A stretch of DNA of 64,000 nucleotides from Paludibacteraceae bacterium (GTDB lineage Bacteria > Bacteroidota > Bacteroidia > Bacteroidales > Paludibacteraceae), in contig JAGCFX010000020.1 in NCBI GenBank assembly GCA_017649925.1, forward strand, positions 1 to 64,000. The letters are read 5' to 3'. Under the pieces are notes generated by a model, which was not told the DNA's origin, did no database searches, and worked only from the letters and a program-made list of their open reading frames with translations. Both the position numbers and the translations under genes were made by a program. Every line of letters begins with the position of its first letter. Positions within the stretch are counted from its first letter, which is position 1. Of the stretch, positions 1-7,577 are shown one piece after another.

Positions 1-771
1 CAGCATATAGTTGTAATTGTAGTTGCTGAGCGGCTCTTCCAATAGCTGCTGCAATTCTGCCAGCTCTTCGCCTATCTGTCCGAGTCGTTCGTCACGCGGG
101 TCATCGGGTATGTCTTGTGTGTTATAGCCCGCATTGGCAGCATAGAGACGCTTGTAGAGGTTCGGGTGGTTGGACTTGATATACGCTTCGCAGCCTTTGG
201 GGTTAGACTGTGCCATCCCGATGATCTTGAGGTATTCCTGCTTGCTGATGCCCCATTTGGCAGCGAACTTGCCCGCCATGACGTCCATCATTTGCTCGTC
301 GGACATCTTCTCGTTGATTTCGCCGGACATGTAGAGTTGCATCATCTCTTCCTGCGACGGCATCAGGCCGGCGTTGACGTTACTCTGGTACTGCTGCATG
401 GCGTGTTGGCCTTGTTGAGCTTGTTTGACATGAACGGCGTCTTGGCGTTTGCGCAGACTTTCGTTCTCTTTCATGAGGCGCAAGGACATCTGCTCGAGGG
501 CCATCGAATAGGGCTGATGCGTAGCTCGGATGGCTTTCTCTTTGGCCTCCGGCGTGATGATCTGATCTACCGTAGGAACAGCCGGCAGCGCCTTCACCGC
601 CTCGGAAACAGTCTGCGGGACACGAGCCGGCGTCACCCCTTCAAAGTTGGGAGGAGTGGTGTAGGATAAGTCACTCGCCACGCGGTCTTGCGACCAACGC
701 CCTTCCTCTTGTGCCATACTCGGCATGGCCAGCACTACCGCTGCCAATGCCATCAGAAAATTCTTCTTCAT
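1..771 (-). CDS. Secreted protein of unknown function, partial (C-terminus beyond window)
   Basis: An open frame runs without a stop from an ATG at 771 to the left edge, giving 257 codons; the C-terminus is outside the window. The first about 21 residues (MKKNFLMALAAVVLAMPSMA) form a clear Sec signal peptide ending in an AxA-like site, so the product is periplasmic or surface. The visible mature part is rich in Gln, Met and Glu and contains probable helical or coiled segments (around residues 95-135 and near the end), and an Asn/Tyr-rich stretch at the window edge. I do not recognise a family. It starts 11 nt after the stop of the 5'-nucleotidase gene, so it is the last visible member of that leftward operon. 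Confidence 0.75.
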   Translation of the reverse strand, partial: MKKNFLMALAAVVLAMPSMAQEEGRWSQDRVASDLSYTTPPNFEGVTPARVPQTVSEAVKALPAVPTVDQIITPEAKEKAIRATHQPYSMALEQMSLRLMKENESLRKRQDAVHVKQAQQGQHAMQQYQSNVNAGLMPSQEEMMQLYMSGEINEKMSDEQMMDVMAGKFAAKWGISKQEYLKIIGMAQSNPKGCEAYIKSNHPNLYKRLYAANAGYNTQDIPDDPRDERLGQIGEELAELQQLLEEPLSNYNYNYML

Positions 772-782
772 ACTTGTTTATT

Positions 783-2339
783 TTAAGGGATTATTTTAAT
801 TCTTCCTTGCGGTTCGAGATAATCATTGGAGATGCGTCCGCCGAGGTCCTTCTCGAGGAAATGCACCAGCGCGTCGCGATAGAGGATGTCGAAACGCTTT
901 ACCACCTTCGCATTCTTCAGCACATCGTAGAACCCGCCGCCGGTGATGCAATAGTCAATCGTGGCGATCGTATAGAGTTTATTCTCGTCCAACGGCTCAT
1001 ATTGGTTGGTCTCTTTATTCAGCACCTCGATATCAAAGACCGAGTGGTCGGAAATGCGCGCGGTGAACCGCAGACCGGACACTTGCGGGAACGAACCATC
1101 CTCTACCGGCAGGTTATAGCAGTTCTTGCGCAGCAACTCTTTGATCGTTGCGCCGGTCACTTCCACTACCCAGAGATTGTTGTCATAAGGCAGGATGTCC
1201 GCAATATCACCATAGGTGAGGTCGCCCGCATGTTTCTCCGTACGGATGCCCCCTCCGTTAGCGAGCGCGATGTCCGCGCCGGCATAGGCACGATAAGCAT
1301 CGCACACGAGGTCACCGAGGTTGGTCTCGCCCATGCGCACCTGCTGTTTGCCTTGCGCATTGAGGATGCGCAGGCGCACGTCGCTATGGCACACCACGCG
1401 TTGCGTCAGCTCATTCATCTGCTGTTTCACCTCATCCGTTGCCTCTTTGACACGCGGGCTGACAGCCGTGATCTCCTTGGTCGGCAGCAGTTGGGTCGTC
1501 AGGCGTCCGTCAGGCGTGATGAGCAGTTTGCCGATATTAATGAACTTGGTGCCCGTCTCGGTGATGATAACCGGCTGACCTAACTTGTTCAGCACCGTGT
1601 CATGCGGGATGACGGAGTGGGTGTGACCGTCAAGGATAATATCGATACCCGAGGTGTTCGCCGCCAAGCCGTGGGACTCTACATTCGTCTGGTTCGGGTC
1701 CTCGCCCAGGTGGGAGAGGATAACCACGTATTGGGCACCCTGCTTGCGCGCTTTGTTAACGGCCGCCTGAATGACCTCATAACAGTCTTTTTCGCAGAGG
1801 TGGTACACCTGCTTATCATTGATGAAGAACGCCGAGGTCTCGGTATAAAACGCCGTAGGCGTTAACGCACCGACGAAAGCAATCTTCGTCTTGCCGAACT
1901 TCTTGATAATATACGGTGCATAGATAGGTTTCTTGCCGCCGATAGCATAGAAATTGGCACACACTACCGGCGCACCGATATGTTTGAGCAGTTTCGCCAC
2001 ATGCGTCACGGGATAGTCGAACTCATGGTTTCCCAGCGCGATAGCATCATAATCGACAGTGCGCATGATGTCCGCCACGTACTGGCCGCGCGAGATGGCA
2101 CCCGCTGTACCGCCCTGCACATAATCACCGCTGCTGACCACCGCCACGAAAGCCGTGTCGGCAATAGCATCGCGCAAGCCGGCGAGTTTCTGATAACCGT
2201 CAATGGCACAATGCACATCATTCTCATAGAGAATGACAATACTCTGTTTGGCGGAGTTTTTGCATTTCTTCGATGCCGCCAGGGATGGTTGAGCTACAAT
2301 GAGCACCAGTGCGGCAAAAAGCATGAAAATCTTTTTCAT
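783..2339 (-). CDS. UshA/5'-nucleotidase family metallophosphoesterase, secreted
   Basis: 518-residue periplasmic enzyme expected to hydrolyse nucleotides or related phosphoesters. A signal peptide occupies residues 1-22 or so. The calcineurin-like metal-binding motifs are all present: DVH at 41-43, GD at 71-72, GNHE at 103-106, a conserved His at about 210 (SHLGE) and GHTH at 238-241. The second half is the 5'-nucleotidase C-terminal substrate domain, with MGETNLGDL and the NGGGIR motif near residue 360. Many Bacteroides encode these two domains as separate proteins; here they are one chain. It follows the small U32 C-terminal ORF by 10 nt. Substrate cannot be told from sequence (nucleotide, UDP-sugar or other phosphoester). 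Confidence 0.9.
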   Translation of the reverse strand: MKKIFMLFAALVLIVAQPSLAASKKCKNSAKQSIVILYENDVHCAIDGYQKLAGLRDAIADTAFVAVVSSGDYVQGGTAGAISRGQYVADIMRTVDYDAIALGNHEFDYPVTHVAKLLKHIGAPVVCANFYAIGGKKPIYAPYIIKKFGKTKIAFVGALTPTAFYTETSAFFINDKQVYHLCEKDCYEVIQAAVNKARKQGAQYVVILSHLGEDPNQTNVESHGLAANTSGIDIILDGHTHSVIPHDTVLNKLGQPVIITETGTKFINIGKLLITPDGRLTTQLLPTKEITAVSPRVKEATDEVKQQMNELTQRVVCHSDVRLRILNAQGKQQVRMGETNLGDLVCDAYRAYAGADIALANGGGIRTEKHAGDLTYGDIADILPYDNNLWVVEVTGATIKELLRKNCYNLPVEDGSFPQVSGLRFTARISDHSVFDIEVLNKETNQYEPLDENKLYTIATIDYCITGGGFYDVLKNAKVVKRFDILYRDALVHFLEKDLGGRISNDYLEPQGRIKIIP

Positions 2340-2349
2340 AATACGATTA

Positions 2350-2511
2350 TTATGGGTTGTTTATAGTCATTTGACAGTTGGCACAATCGAACGTAAGGCG
2401 CAGTGTCTTGCCGGTGCGCAGACGGATGTAGCGCGGCTCTTTGTCGCGAGGGTAGGGGTTCGTCTTGCGGCAATGACCTAACTCAAAGAGCAGGCAGTAT
2501 TTGCACGTCAT
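2350..2511 (-). CDS. Detached C-terminal Cys-rich domain of a U32 peptidase-family protein
   Basis: A 53-residue ORF beginning MTCKYCLLFELGHC and ending FDCANCQMTI. This cysteine-rich tail (CxxC, a third Cys 8 residues later, and a final CxxC) resembles the extreme C-terminus of long U32-family proteins of Bacteroidota, where it follows the catalytic part in the same chain. Here it is in the -1 frame relative to the upstream U32 ORF. Its best start, ATG at 2511, overlaps the upstream TAA by one base (TAATG), a typical termination-reinitiation junction. An alternative ATG at 2535 would add 8 residues. The four or five Cys could bind zinc or an iron-sulfur cluster, but that is inference. It could also be a sequencing or assembly frameshift, though the tidy TAATG argues against it. 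Confidence 0.6.
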   Translation of the reverse strand: MTCKYCLLFELGHCRKTNPYPRDKEPRYIRLRTGKTLRLTFDCANCQMTINNP

Positions 2512-4031
2512 TAAAGGATAGTCTCGCGTCTCCATTCGTTCAATGTACTGATCGGTATAAAATACGGTTTTGTATCCAGTTGTATGCTGCGCGCGGTGTA
2601 GGGCGTGTCGCCCAGTTTGCCGAGCTGTGTGCGGATGGTATCCATTGCTTTCTCTGCGTTCTTCGCCGGCTCCTTAGTGCTATTAAAACTCCGCTTTTTG
2701 TTGCCGATCTGCAACTCAAACCCCTCTTCCGTCTCGCGGAACACAATGTCCACCGGTATCCGCCGTTCGCACTTCAAGTTGCGCGTGAACTCCACATCGA
2801 GGTTGCGGTATAAAGGGCCTCTCCCGGCCTCCCCCGAAGGGAAGGAGAGTTTTTTGTTAATCTTCACTATATTGCCCTCCACGCCGTTCACCGAACAGCC
2901 TTCGCTGCCTACGGTCAGTCCGTCGCCGTTATGCAGCGTTATGCCGCTGTTCAACCGCACGCGCAGTGTGTTTCCGTTCGCTTCCAGCACTTCACCTATA
3001 TACTCGCCGGTGGATTTCGGCGTCTTCCAATTGGCCATCGGACGCGTTCTGCCATGTAGGAAATAATCAATCCCTCCGCGATGGAACGTCTTCTCCGGAT
3101 TGGGTGTAAACGAGCGAGTGTAAATAGGTCTGTATTCTGTATTCTGTACTCTGTCAGTGCAGCGGTCTAACTTCTCGCGATAATACGCCGTGACGTTCGT
3201 CACATAATCCGCGTCTTTGAGGCGCCCCTCAATCTTAAACGTCGTCACCCCGGCATCAATCAGTTCCTGCAAATATGCACTGCGGTCCAAGTCTTGCAGC
3301 GAGAGCAGATAGCGCTGATGGATTGGTTTGCCGTTATCGTCCTGCACTTCATTCATCGAGGCATCCAACAAATCGTATGCCATTCGGCAAAACTGCGCGC
3401 AGGCACCTCTGTTGGCACTGCGGCCGGCCAGCACCTCACTCATATAGCAACGCCCCGAATAACTGACGCACAGCGCACCGTGTACAAAGGCTTCCAATTC
3501 GATATCCGGCACGGCTTCGTGAATCGCTTTTATCTCATCAATACTCAGTTCCCGAGCCAGTACCACACGTTTGAAACCCAGGTCGCGCAAGTGCTTCACC
3601 TGCTCCGCCGTGCGGTTATCGCATTGCGTGGAAGCATGCAAACGAATGGGCGGTAAGTCATAGTCCAGCAATTTCAAATCCTGTATGATCAAGGCATCTA
3701 CTCCAATCTCATACAACTTATGCGCCAATGTCACTGCGTCGGCATACTCGCCCTCATGGAGCAAGGTATTGAGCGTTACCAGCACTTGCACACCATACCT
3801 GTGTGCATGTTGCACCACTTCCGCCAAATCCTCGAGACTGTTGCCTGCCGCTTGTCGTGCTCCATAAGCAGGCGCACCGATATAAATAGCATCACAGCCC
3901 GCCTGAATGGCAGCGAAAGCTACTTGCTTGTCGCGCGCCGGAGAGAGGAGGCTAAGCGGTATAGCACAATGCCCGCCGTCACGCTCACGTTCATTGAGTG
4001 CTTCGTTCCATATTGAGGTATTTCTATGCAT
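2511..4031 (-). CDS. U32 peptidase-family protein (YdcP/RlhA-like), lacking its C-terminal tail
   Basis: About 506 residues. The conserved core begins LLSPARDKQVAF. The U32 signature is complete: EAFVHGALCVSYSGRCYMS near residue 180, followed by the Cys-containing segment GACAQFC. Family members such as E. coli RlhA act in tRNA/rRNA hydroxylation rather than proteolysis, so an RNA-modification role is likely; this is family knowledge. The start is uncertain. The only in-frame ATGs (4031, or 4040 upstream) put about 110 nt of overlap on the preceding methyltransferase gene in another frame; no ATG, GTG or TTG lies between 4031 and the conserved core. The C-terminus ends at NEWRRETIL and the usual Cys-rich tail continues in a separate overlapping ORF. 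A four-unit heptamer repeat at 3129-3156 encodes part of a loop (RVQNTEYRPIY). Confidence 0.85.
   Translation of the reverse strand: MHRNTSIWNEALNERERDGGHCAIPLSLLSPARDKQVAFAAIQAGCDAIYIGAPAYGARQAAGNSLEDLAEVVQHAHRYGVQVLVTLNTLLHEGEYADAVTLAHKLYEIGVDALIIQDLKLLDYDLPPIRLHASTQCDNRTAEQVKHLRDLGFKRVVLARELSIDEIKAIHEAVPDIELEAFVHGALCVSYSGRCYMSEVLAGRSANRGACAQFCRMAYDLLDASMNEVQDDNGKPIHQRYLLSLQDLDRSAYLQELIDAGVTTFKIEGRLKDADYVTNVTAYYREKLDRCTDRVQNTEYRPIYTRSFTPNPEKTFHRGGIDYFLHGRTRPMANWKTPKSTGEYIGEVLEANGNTLRVRLNSGITLHNGDGLTVGSEGCSVNGVEGNIVKINKKLSFPSGEAGRGPLYRNLDVEFTRNLKCERRIPVDIVFRETEEGFELQIGNKKRSFNSTKEPAKNAEKAMDTIRTQLGKLGDTPYTARSIQLDTKPYFIPISTLNEWRRETIL
3129..3156 (-). repeat. Heptamer tandem repeat inside the U32 gene
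   Basis: On the + strand the units are TCTGTAT, TCTGTAT, TCTGTAC, TCTGTCA, four in exact 7-bp register. Because 7 is not a multiple of 3, successive units encode different residues (around DRVQNTEYRP). Confidence 0.8.
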
Positions 4032-4462
4032 TGATGGCATTCATCTATTACTTCCTGTTGTACACCGAAAACTTCATGACCCAAAATGACAGCGATTTTT
4101 CCCTTCACTTGCTCCGCCGCTTCTTCGAGCGTAATGGAGTCGTGGGCTTGCTCTACGGCATAGACGGTGTAACCCTCTTCTTTCAGCGCTTGGACGGCTT
4201 CCAAGGTATCCTTGTAGTACTGCCATTCTACGCTTTCTTCCGCTCCCAAAGCCGTCTTATGGATCTCTTGGTTCGGCGGGCAGCAACAGATCCCGCACAG
4301 CACCACTTTCTCAATGCGCATGGCATCCGAAGTGCGGAATACAGCACCCACATTATGCTGGCTGCGAACGTTGTCCAGCACTACCACTAACGGCAATTTA
4401 GCCGCCTCGCGGTATTCCTCCGCACTTAAGCGCCCCATCTCAGCTGTTGTCAACTTCTTCAT
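3920..4462 (-). CDS. SpoU/TrmH-family RNA 2'-O-methyltransferase
   Basis: 180 residues, a short SPOUT methyltransferase without an N-terminal RNA-binding extension, expected to use S-adenosylmethionine to methylate a ribose in tRNA or rRNA. The three family motifs are present: motif 1 VVLDNVRSQHNVGAVFRTSD with the catalytic-type N and R, motif 2 VILGHEVFGV, and motif 3 IEIPQYGTKHSMNVSVTAGI near the C-terminus. The start at 4462 is chosen because it forms an ATGA overlap with the rimM stop; the longer frame beginning at 4495 would run into rimM. The target nucleotide cannot be read from sequence. Its 3' end overlaps the U32 reading frame by roughly 110 nt. Confidence 0.88.
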   Translation of the reverse strand: MKKLTTAEMGRLSAEEYREAAKLPLVVVLDNVRSQHNVGAVFRTSDAMRIEKVVLCGICCCPPNQEIHKTALGAEESVEWQYYKDTLEAVQALKEEGYTVYAVEQAHDSITLEEAAEQVKGKIAVILGHEVFGVQQEVIDECHQCIEIPQYGTKHSMNVSVTAGIVLYRLASSLRRATSK

Positions 4463-4851
4463 AATGCGAATGGCAAATGCACATGTAGCGTGCAAGTCTC
4501 TTCGTTAATATCAAGGATAAAATCTTCGTGGAGCGGCAATAACTTACCGTCCTTCAATGTGGCGAGGGTGTTAATCGTGCTCTCATCTACATACTCGATC
4601 TCTCCCACAACACCCGTTTCATCGTCTTCTATGGTCCAGCCTACCAGATCCTGCCAGGTCAACAATCCGTCCTCTTCCTCTTGCACGTCGCGCCGCAATA
4701 CAAACCCTTCCTCTCCAATCAATTCTGATATGTTCTCCGTCCGAAAAGGCACGAATAATCCGTCGCGCTGCACAAACACAAAGTCCGGCAAGTCCTTATA
4801 ATGCGTTCGGCGGATGATGCCAATGGATATGAGGTCGTCTTTGGTGATCAT
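4459..4851 (-). CDS. rimM: Short ribosome maturation factor RimM
   Basis: 130 residues, against about 165-180 for usual RimM. RimM binds S19 and helps mature the 30S subunit head. The C-terminal PRC-barrel-like half is well kept: LTWQDLVGWTIEDD, GVVGEIEYVDESTINTLATL, LLPLHEDFILDI and a final hydrophobic LHVHLPFAL. The N-terminal half is reduced: ISIGIIRRTHYKDLPDFVFV runs straight into the segment that in relatives follows a longer HGIxGE strand pair, so about 35-40 residues are missing. The signature HGIKGE is absent. It is placed between a lipoprotein and a SpoU methylase with ATGA overlaps at both ends, so it is translationally coupled in the leftward operon. Genuine shortening is more likely than misassembly, because both boundaries fit. 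Confidence 0.75.
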   Translation of the reverse strand: MITKDDLISIGIIRRTHYKDLPDFVFVQRDGLFVPFRTENISELIGEEGFVLRRDVQEEEDGLLTWQDLVGWTIEDDETGVVGEIEYVDESTINTLATLKDGKLLPLHEDFILDINEETCTLHVHLPFAL

Positions 4852-5342
4852 TGTTTCTGCGAGATTGTCAGTTTACCGTCCGATTGTATTACCATCAACT
4901 CGCGCAGTGCCTCGTGGCTGATGCCTGTCTGCGGGATGGCATAACCGCTGCCTAAATCATATCTTTCTCCGCAATGCGGACACTCTGCAAAAAGGCTGTT
5001 CACTTCACATGGCTCGCATGAGCCGTGGGCTGCGCAATAAGGGCAAGCGAGGTCAAAAGCCACATAACCGTTCATACTCACAAAGACCACCACGCCGCCA
5101 TAACCCCAAGCGTCCGTAACGGAGGTTGGTAACACGTATTTGTTATTGAGAAAATAACCGTCTTTGTTCACCACCACATAACTATTCTGCGCGGTGGGTT
5201 GGAAATGCACAAACTGCCCGATCTTGGTATCAATAGAGACACGAACCGGGTAAGCCGGCACGCTACTTTGAAAATGCGTCTCCTCGCAACTGCAGAGGAA
5301 GAGACAGATCGTTAGTAACCCTATTAATCCGAAACGGCGCAT
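4848..5342 (-). CDS. Rieske-like lipoprotein with paired CxxC motifs, function unknown
   Basis: 164 residues with a lipoprotein signal peptide (LLTICLFLCSCEE; lipobox Cys at about residue 19). After a beta-rich middle, it has CPYC, CEPC and CPHC motifs at about residues 103-130 followed by GERYDLGSG. The arrangement resembles Rieske-like lipoproteins of Bacteroidales in which His ligands are replaced by Cys, so a zinc ribbon or iron-sulfur site is possible; the function is not known. It overlaps the FKBP lipoprotein gene by 19 nt upstream and rimM by ATGA downstream. No catalytic residues are recognised. Confidence 0.65.
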   Translation of the reverse strand: MRRFGLIGLLTICLFLCSCEETHFQSSVPAYPVRVSIDTKIGQFVHFQPTAQNSYVVVNKDGYFLNNKYVLPTSVTDAWGYGGVVVFVSMNGYVAFDLACPYCAAHGSCEPCEVNSLFAECPHCGERYDLGSGYAIPQTGISHEALRELMVIQSDGKLTISQKQ

Positions 5343-5854
5343 ATATGCACTTCGTAAATCAAAGTGGAGTAGGGCGGTATATAACCCGTCGTTCCCTCCG
5401 TGCCATAACCCTCGGCTTCGTTGTATTCATCCGACTCGTACTTGGAATAGTCATAGCCCAAGTACGCAGGGATATAAATCTCAATATCTCCGTTGTTATG
5501 GATTTGATGGCATCCTTCGGCAAAACCGGGAATAGTAGATGATAAACCGATGGATTGAGATGCCGCACCGCCAAATGTAGGACCTTGGTATTCAATGACA
5601 TAACCGTTAATCAGCGAGACTTTGTAATCACATAAGATCGTACTTGTCGTGTTTGGTTTGGCGTCTTGCGGCGTGGGGTCGGAAATAATCTTATACAGCA
5701 AACCCGTCGAGGTTTTTACTACTCCGGCTTCTTGGGCTTTTTGCTCTAACCATAACTCGTTTTGCACCTTCCAATCTGCCCAGTTGTTCTGTTTGCAACC
5801 GGAGAGAAGGAATAGTAAAGAACAAAACGCTACTATTTTTATTTTGCTATCCAT
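5324..5854 (-). CDS. FKBP-type peptidyl-prolyl isomerase lipoprotein
   Basis: 176 residues. The N-terminal lipobox FLLSGC shows an exported lipoprotein, probably periplasm-facing or outer membrane. The FKBP fold is seen in TSTGLLYKII, CDYKVSLINGYVIE, the loop IPGFAEGCHQIHNNGDIEIYIPAYLGY, and the closing IPPYSTLIYEVHI. These match the family order of substrate-pocket segments (FKBP typically VIPGW and ALAYG; here IPGFAE and YLGY). It should catalyse prolyl cis-trans isomerisation or act as a folding chaperone for envelope proteins. It overlaps the EnvC-like gene by 16 nt upstream and the next lipoprotein by 19 nt downstream, so it is part of an envelope gene group. Confidence 0.85.
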   Translation of the reverse strand: MDSKIKIVAFCSLLFLLSGCKQNNWADWKVQNELWLEQKAQEAGVVKTSTGLLYKIISDPTPQDAKPNTTSTILCDYKVSLINGYVIEYQGPTFGGAASQSIGLSSTIPGFAEGCHQIHNNGDIEIYIPAYLGYDYSKYESDEYNEAEGYGTEGTTGYIPPYSTLIYEVHICAVSD

Positions 5855-7023
5855 AATTCGGGATTTAGAATTTCTCTGTCTTTGTAAATCTGGAAATAAA
5901 GTTCCGTTTTCTGATCTTGTTCAGGGTCGGTAAAGATCGTACCAATCGCTTGTTTCGGCTCTACGGCATCGCCTTGCTTGACCTGCAATTTGCTGAGGTT
6001 GGAATAAACCGTTCGGTAGTTACCATGCTGAATGATAACGGCATAGGTGTTGGCGATCATGAAGCAACTGGTCACCTCGCCTTTATACACCGCACGTGCT
6101 TTGGCGCCCGCTGTTGTTTGCAAATAGATACCTTTATTGTCCATCGTTACCAGCGAGTAAACAGGGTGTTGCTGCTTGCCGAAATGTCCGCTTATCATAC
6201 CTTTCTCCACCGGCCATGGAAGTCTTCCTTTGTTGGCTTCAAAACCGCCTGCAATCAACTTCTGTTCCTTGGTAAGCGTGGTCTTGGATGCTTTCTCCGT
6301 CTGCTTGCGGACCATCTCATCGATCTTCTTATTCAGCGCCGCTACTTTCTTCTGCTTTTGCTGTAACTGCTTGTTCAGATCTTTCTCTTTGCTCTTTAGC
6401 TGGTTCAGCATCGTTTGCTGTTTGCGCTCGTCACGCTTGAGGTTCTCCTGCTCTTTCTTGCGCGAACTCAATGCCGTTTGTTTGTCCTGTTTGTTGGCTT
6501 GCAGCAACTCGTTCTGCGTGTCGATCTCTGCCTGTGTCTGTTCGATACGACGCACCTGTTCCTGCCGGAAATGGGCAAACTCCTGCAAGTACCGCGCACG
6601 GCGGGCTAATTGTTGAAAACTGTCACTGCTCAGCAGGAACAGCAACGGCGACTGCTGCACACGCGCATAATGACTCTTGCGCACCATTTCTGCATAATCG
6701 TTCTTATAACCCTCTAACACGTTTTGAAGACTGTCGCGCGTGGAACTCAACTGGTTCATTTCACGGTTCAAGGCCACAATCTCATTGTCCAGCGTGGTGA
6801 TCAATTGCTTTTGGTTCTTGATGTTCTGACCAATGAGTTGCAACTTATTCAGTGTCGCAGTCTCGTCCTTTTTCGTCTGTTTGAGCATTTTGTTCGTCTG
6901 CTCAATTTCCGCCTGTAACTTCTTCTGTTTCTTTTGCAAATCCTTCACGCTCTCTGCTCCGAAAGCAGGAACAAAGAACAAGAAGCAAAGCGCAAAGACC
7001 ACTATGTTTCTGTTTATAACCAT
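5839..7023 (-). CDS. EnvC-like murein hydrolase activator (coiled coil plus degenerate LytM)
   Basis: 394 residues: signal peptide (1-22), a long charged coiled coil (about 25-240, rich in Q, K and E), and a C-terminal LytM/M23 domain starting at MISGHFGKQQHPV. The metal ligands of active M23 peptidases are missing: the usual HxxxD strand reads GIYLQT, and the HxH strand reads LYFQIY. This is the pattern of EnvC/NlpD-type factors that activate cell-wall amidases at the division septum rather than cutting peptidoglycan themselves. The order dut, TPR protein, DUF4292, this gene is also found in other Bacteroidales. The hydrophobic core of the signal peptide is encoded by heptamer repeats at 6964-6998. 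Confidence 0.88.
   Translation of the reverse strand: MVINRNIVVFALCFLFFVPAFGAESVKDLQKKQKKLQAEIEQTNKMLKQTKKDETATLNKLQLIGQNIKNQKQLITTLDNEIVALNREMNQLSSTRDSLQNVLEGYKNDYAEMVRKSHYARVQQSPLLFLLSSDSFQQLARRARYLQEFAHFRQEQVRRIEQTQAEIDTQNELLQANKQDKQTALSSRKKEQENLKRDERKQQTMLNQLKSKEKDLNKQLQQKQKKVAALNKKIDEMVRKQTEKASKTTLTKEQKLIAGGFEANKGRLPWPVEKGMISGHFGKQQHPVYSLVTMDNKGIYLQTTAGAKARAVYKGEVTSCFMIANTYAVIIQHGNYRTVYSNLSKLQVKQGDAVEPKQAIGTIFTDPEQDQKTELYFQIYKDREILNPELWIAK
6964..6998 (-). repeat. Heptamer repeat encoding the EnvC-like signal peptide core
   Basis: Five units in 7-bp register on the + strand: AGCAGGA, ACAAAGA, ACAAGAA, GCAAAGC, GCAAAGA. Read on the coding strand they give FALCFLFFVPAF. Confidence 0.65.
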
Positions 7024-7577
7024 CTGCTAATATCTACTTGTGTATATTTATCCAATCGTTGATGCCCCACGCGCACCGGCACATCGAGTTTGCGCGGCGT
7101 ATAATCGACTATCAGTTCTATCCTTTCGCCGTTGAACATATAAACTAGCCTTGCCCGCTCATCACCTGTCGGCAGTTCCGCAGTGCATAACTGCTGCAGA
7201 ATATCCCAGTTCAACGCAGGCGTCAGTTTGTTATTCAGTTGCGCGTAGGTCGCTTTTGCGTACTGCCCGTGAATCTTATCAATCGCCGTTATCTCTATTG
7301 GCGTGGCCTCAATGCGCAGCATTTCCATGCCAAGCATCGGCATCACGCTGATCACGAGCATCGAGTCATGAACTGTCTGCATGGTGATGGCGGAGGACTG
7401 TCGGTCGCTGTCCGTGCTGATGGTCGCCCGTGCTCCTTGGATAAGGCACGTGTGCCATGTGGGCACTGCCGGCTCAATAACTTCCGGTTCGGGAGTACTG
7501 ACCACTTTCTTCTTTGCCCCGCAGCCCACGAGCACCAGCGCTGCCAAAACCAATAGTATGTGTTTATTTAATCGCAT
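7014..7577 (-). CDS. DUF4292 family lipoprotein
   Basis: 187 residues. Start at 7577 is chosen because it gives a textbook lipoprotein signal (MRLNKHILLVLAALVLVGCG, lipobox Cys at 19); the longer frame from 7739 lies inside the TPR gene. The mature part contains alternating beta-strand segments (SMLVISVMPMLGMEMLRIE, ITAIDKIHGQY) typical of DUF4292, a Bacteroidota outer-membrane lipoprotein family with a LolA/LolB-like fold; the biochemical role is unknown. It overlaps the TPR protein by 14 nt upstream and the EnvC-like gene by 10 nt downstream, suggesting coordinated production of envelope components. Confidence 0.85.
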   Translation of the reverse strand: MRLNKHILLVLAALVLVGCGAKKKVVSTPEPEVIEPAVPTWHTCLIQGARATISTDSDRQSSAITMQTVHDSMLVISVMPMLGMEMLRIEATPIEITAIDKIHGQYAKATYAQLNNKLTPALNWDILQQLCTAELPTGDERARLVYMFNGERIELIVDYTPRKLDVPVRVGHQRLDKYTQVDISRWL

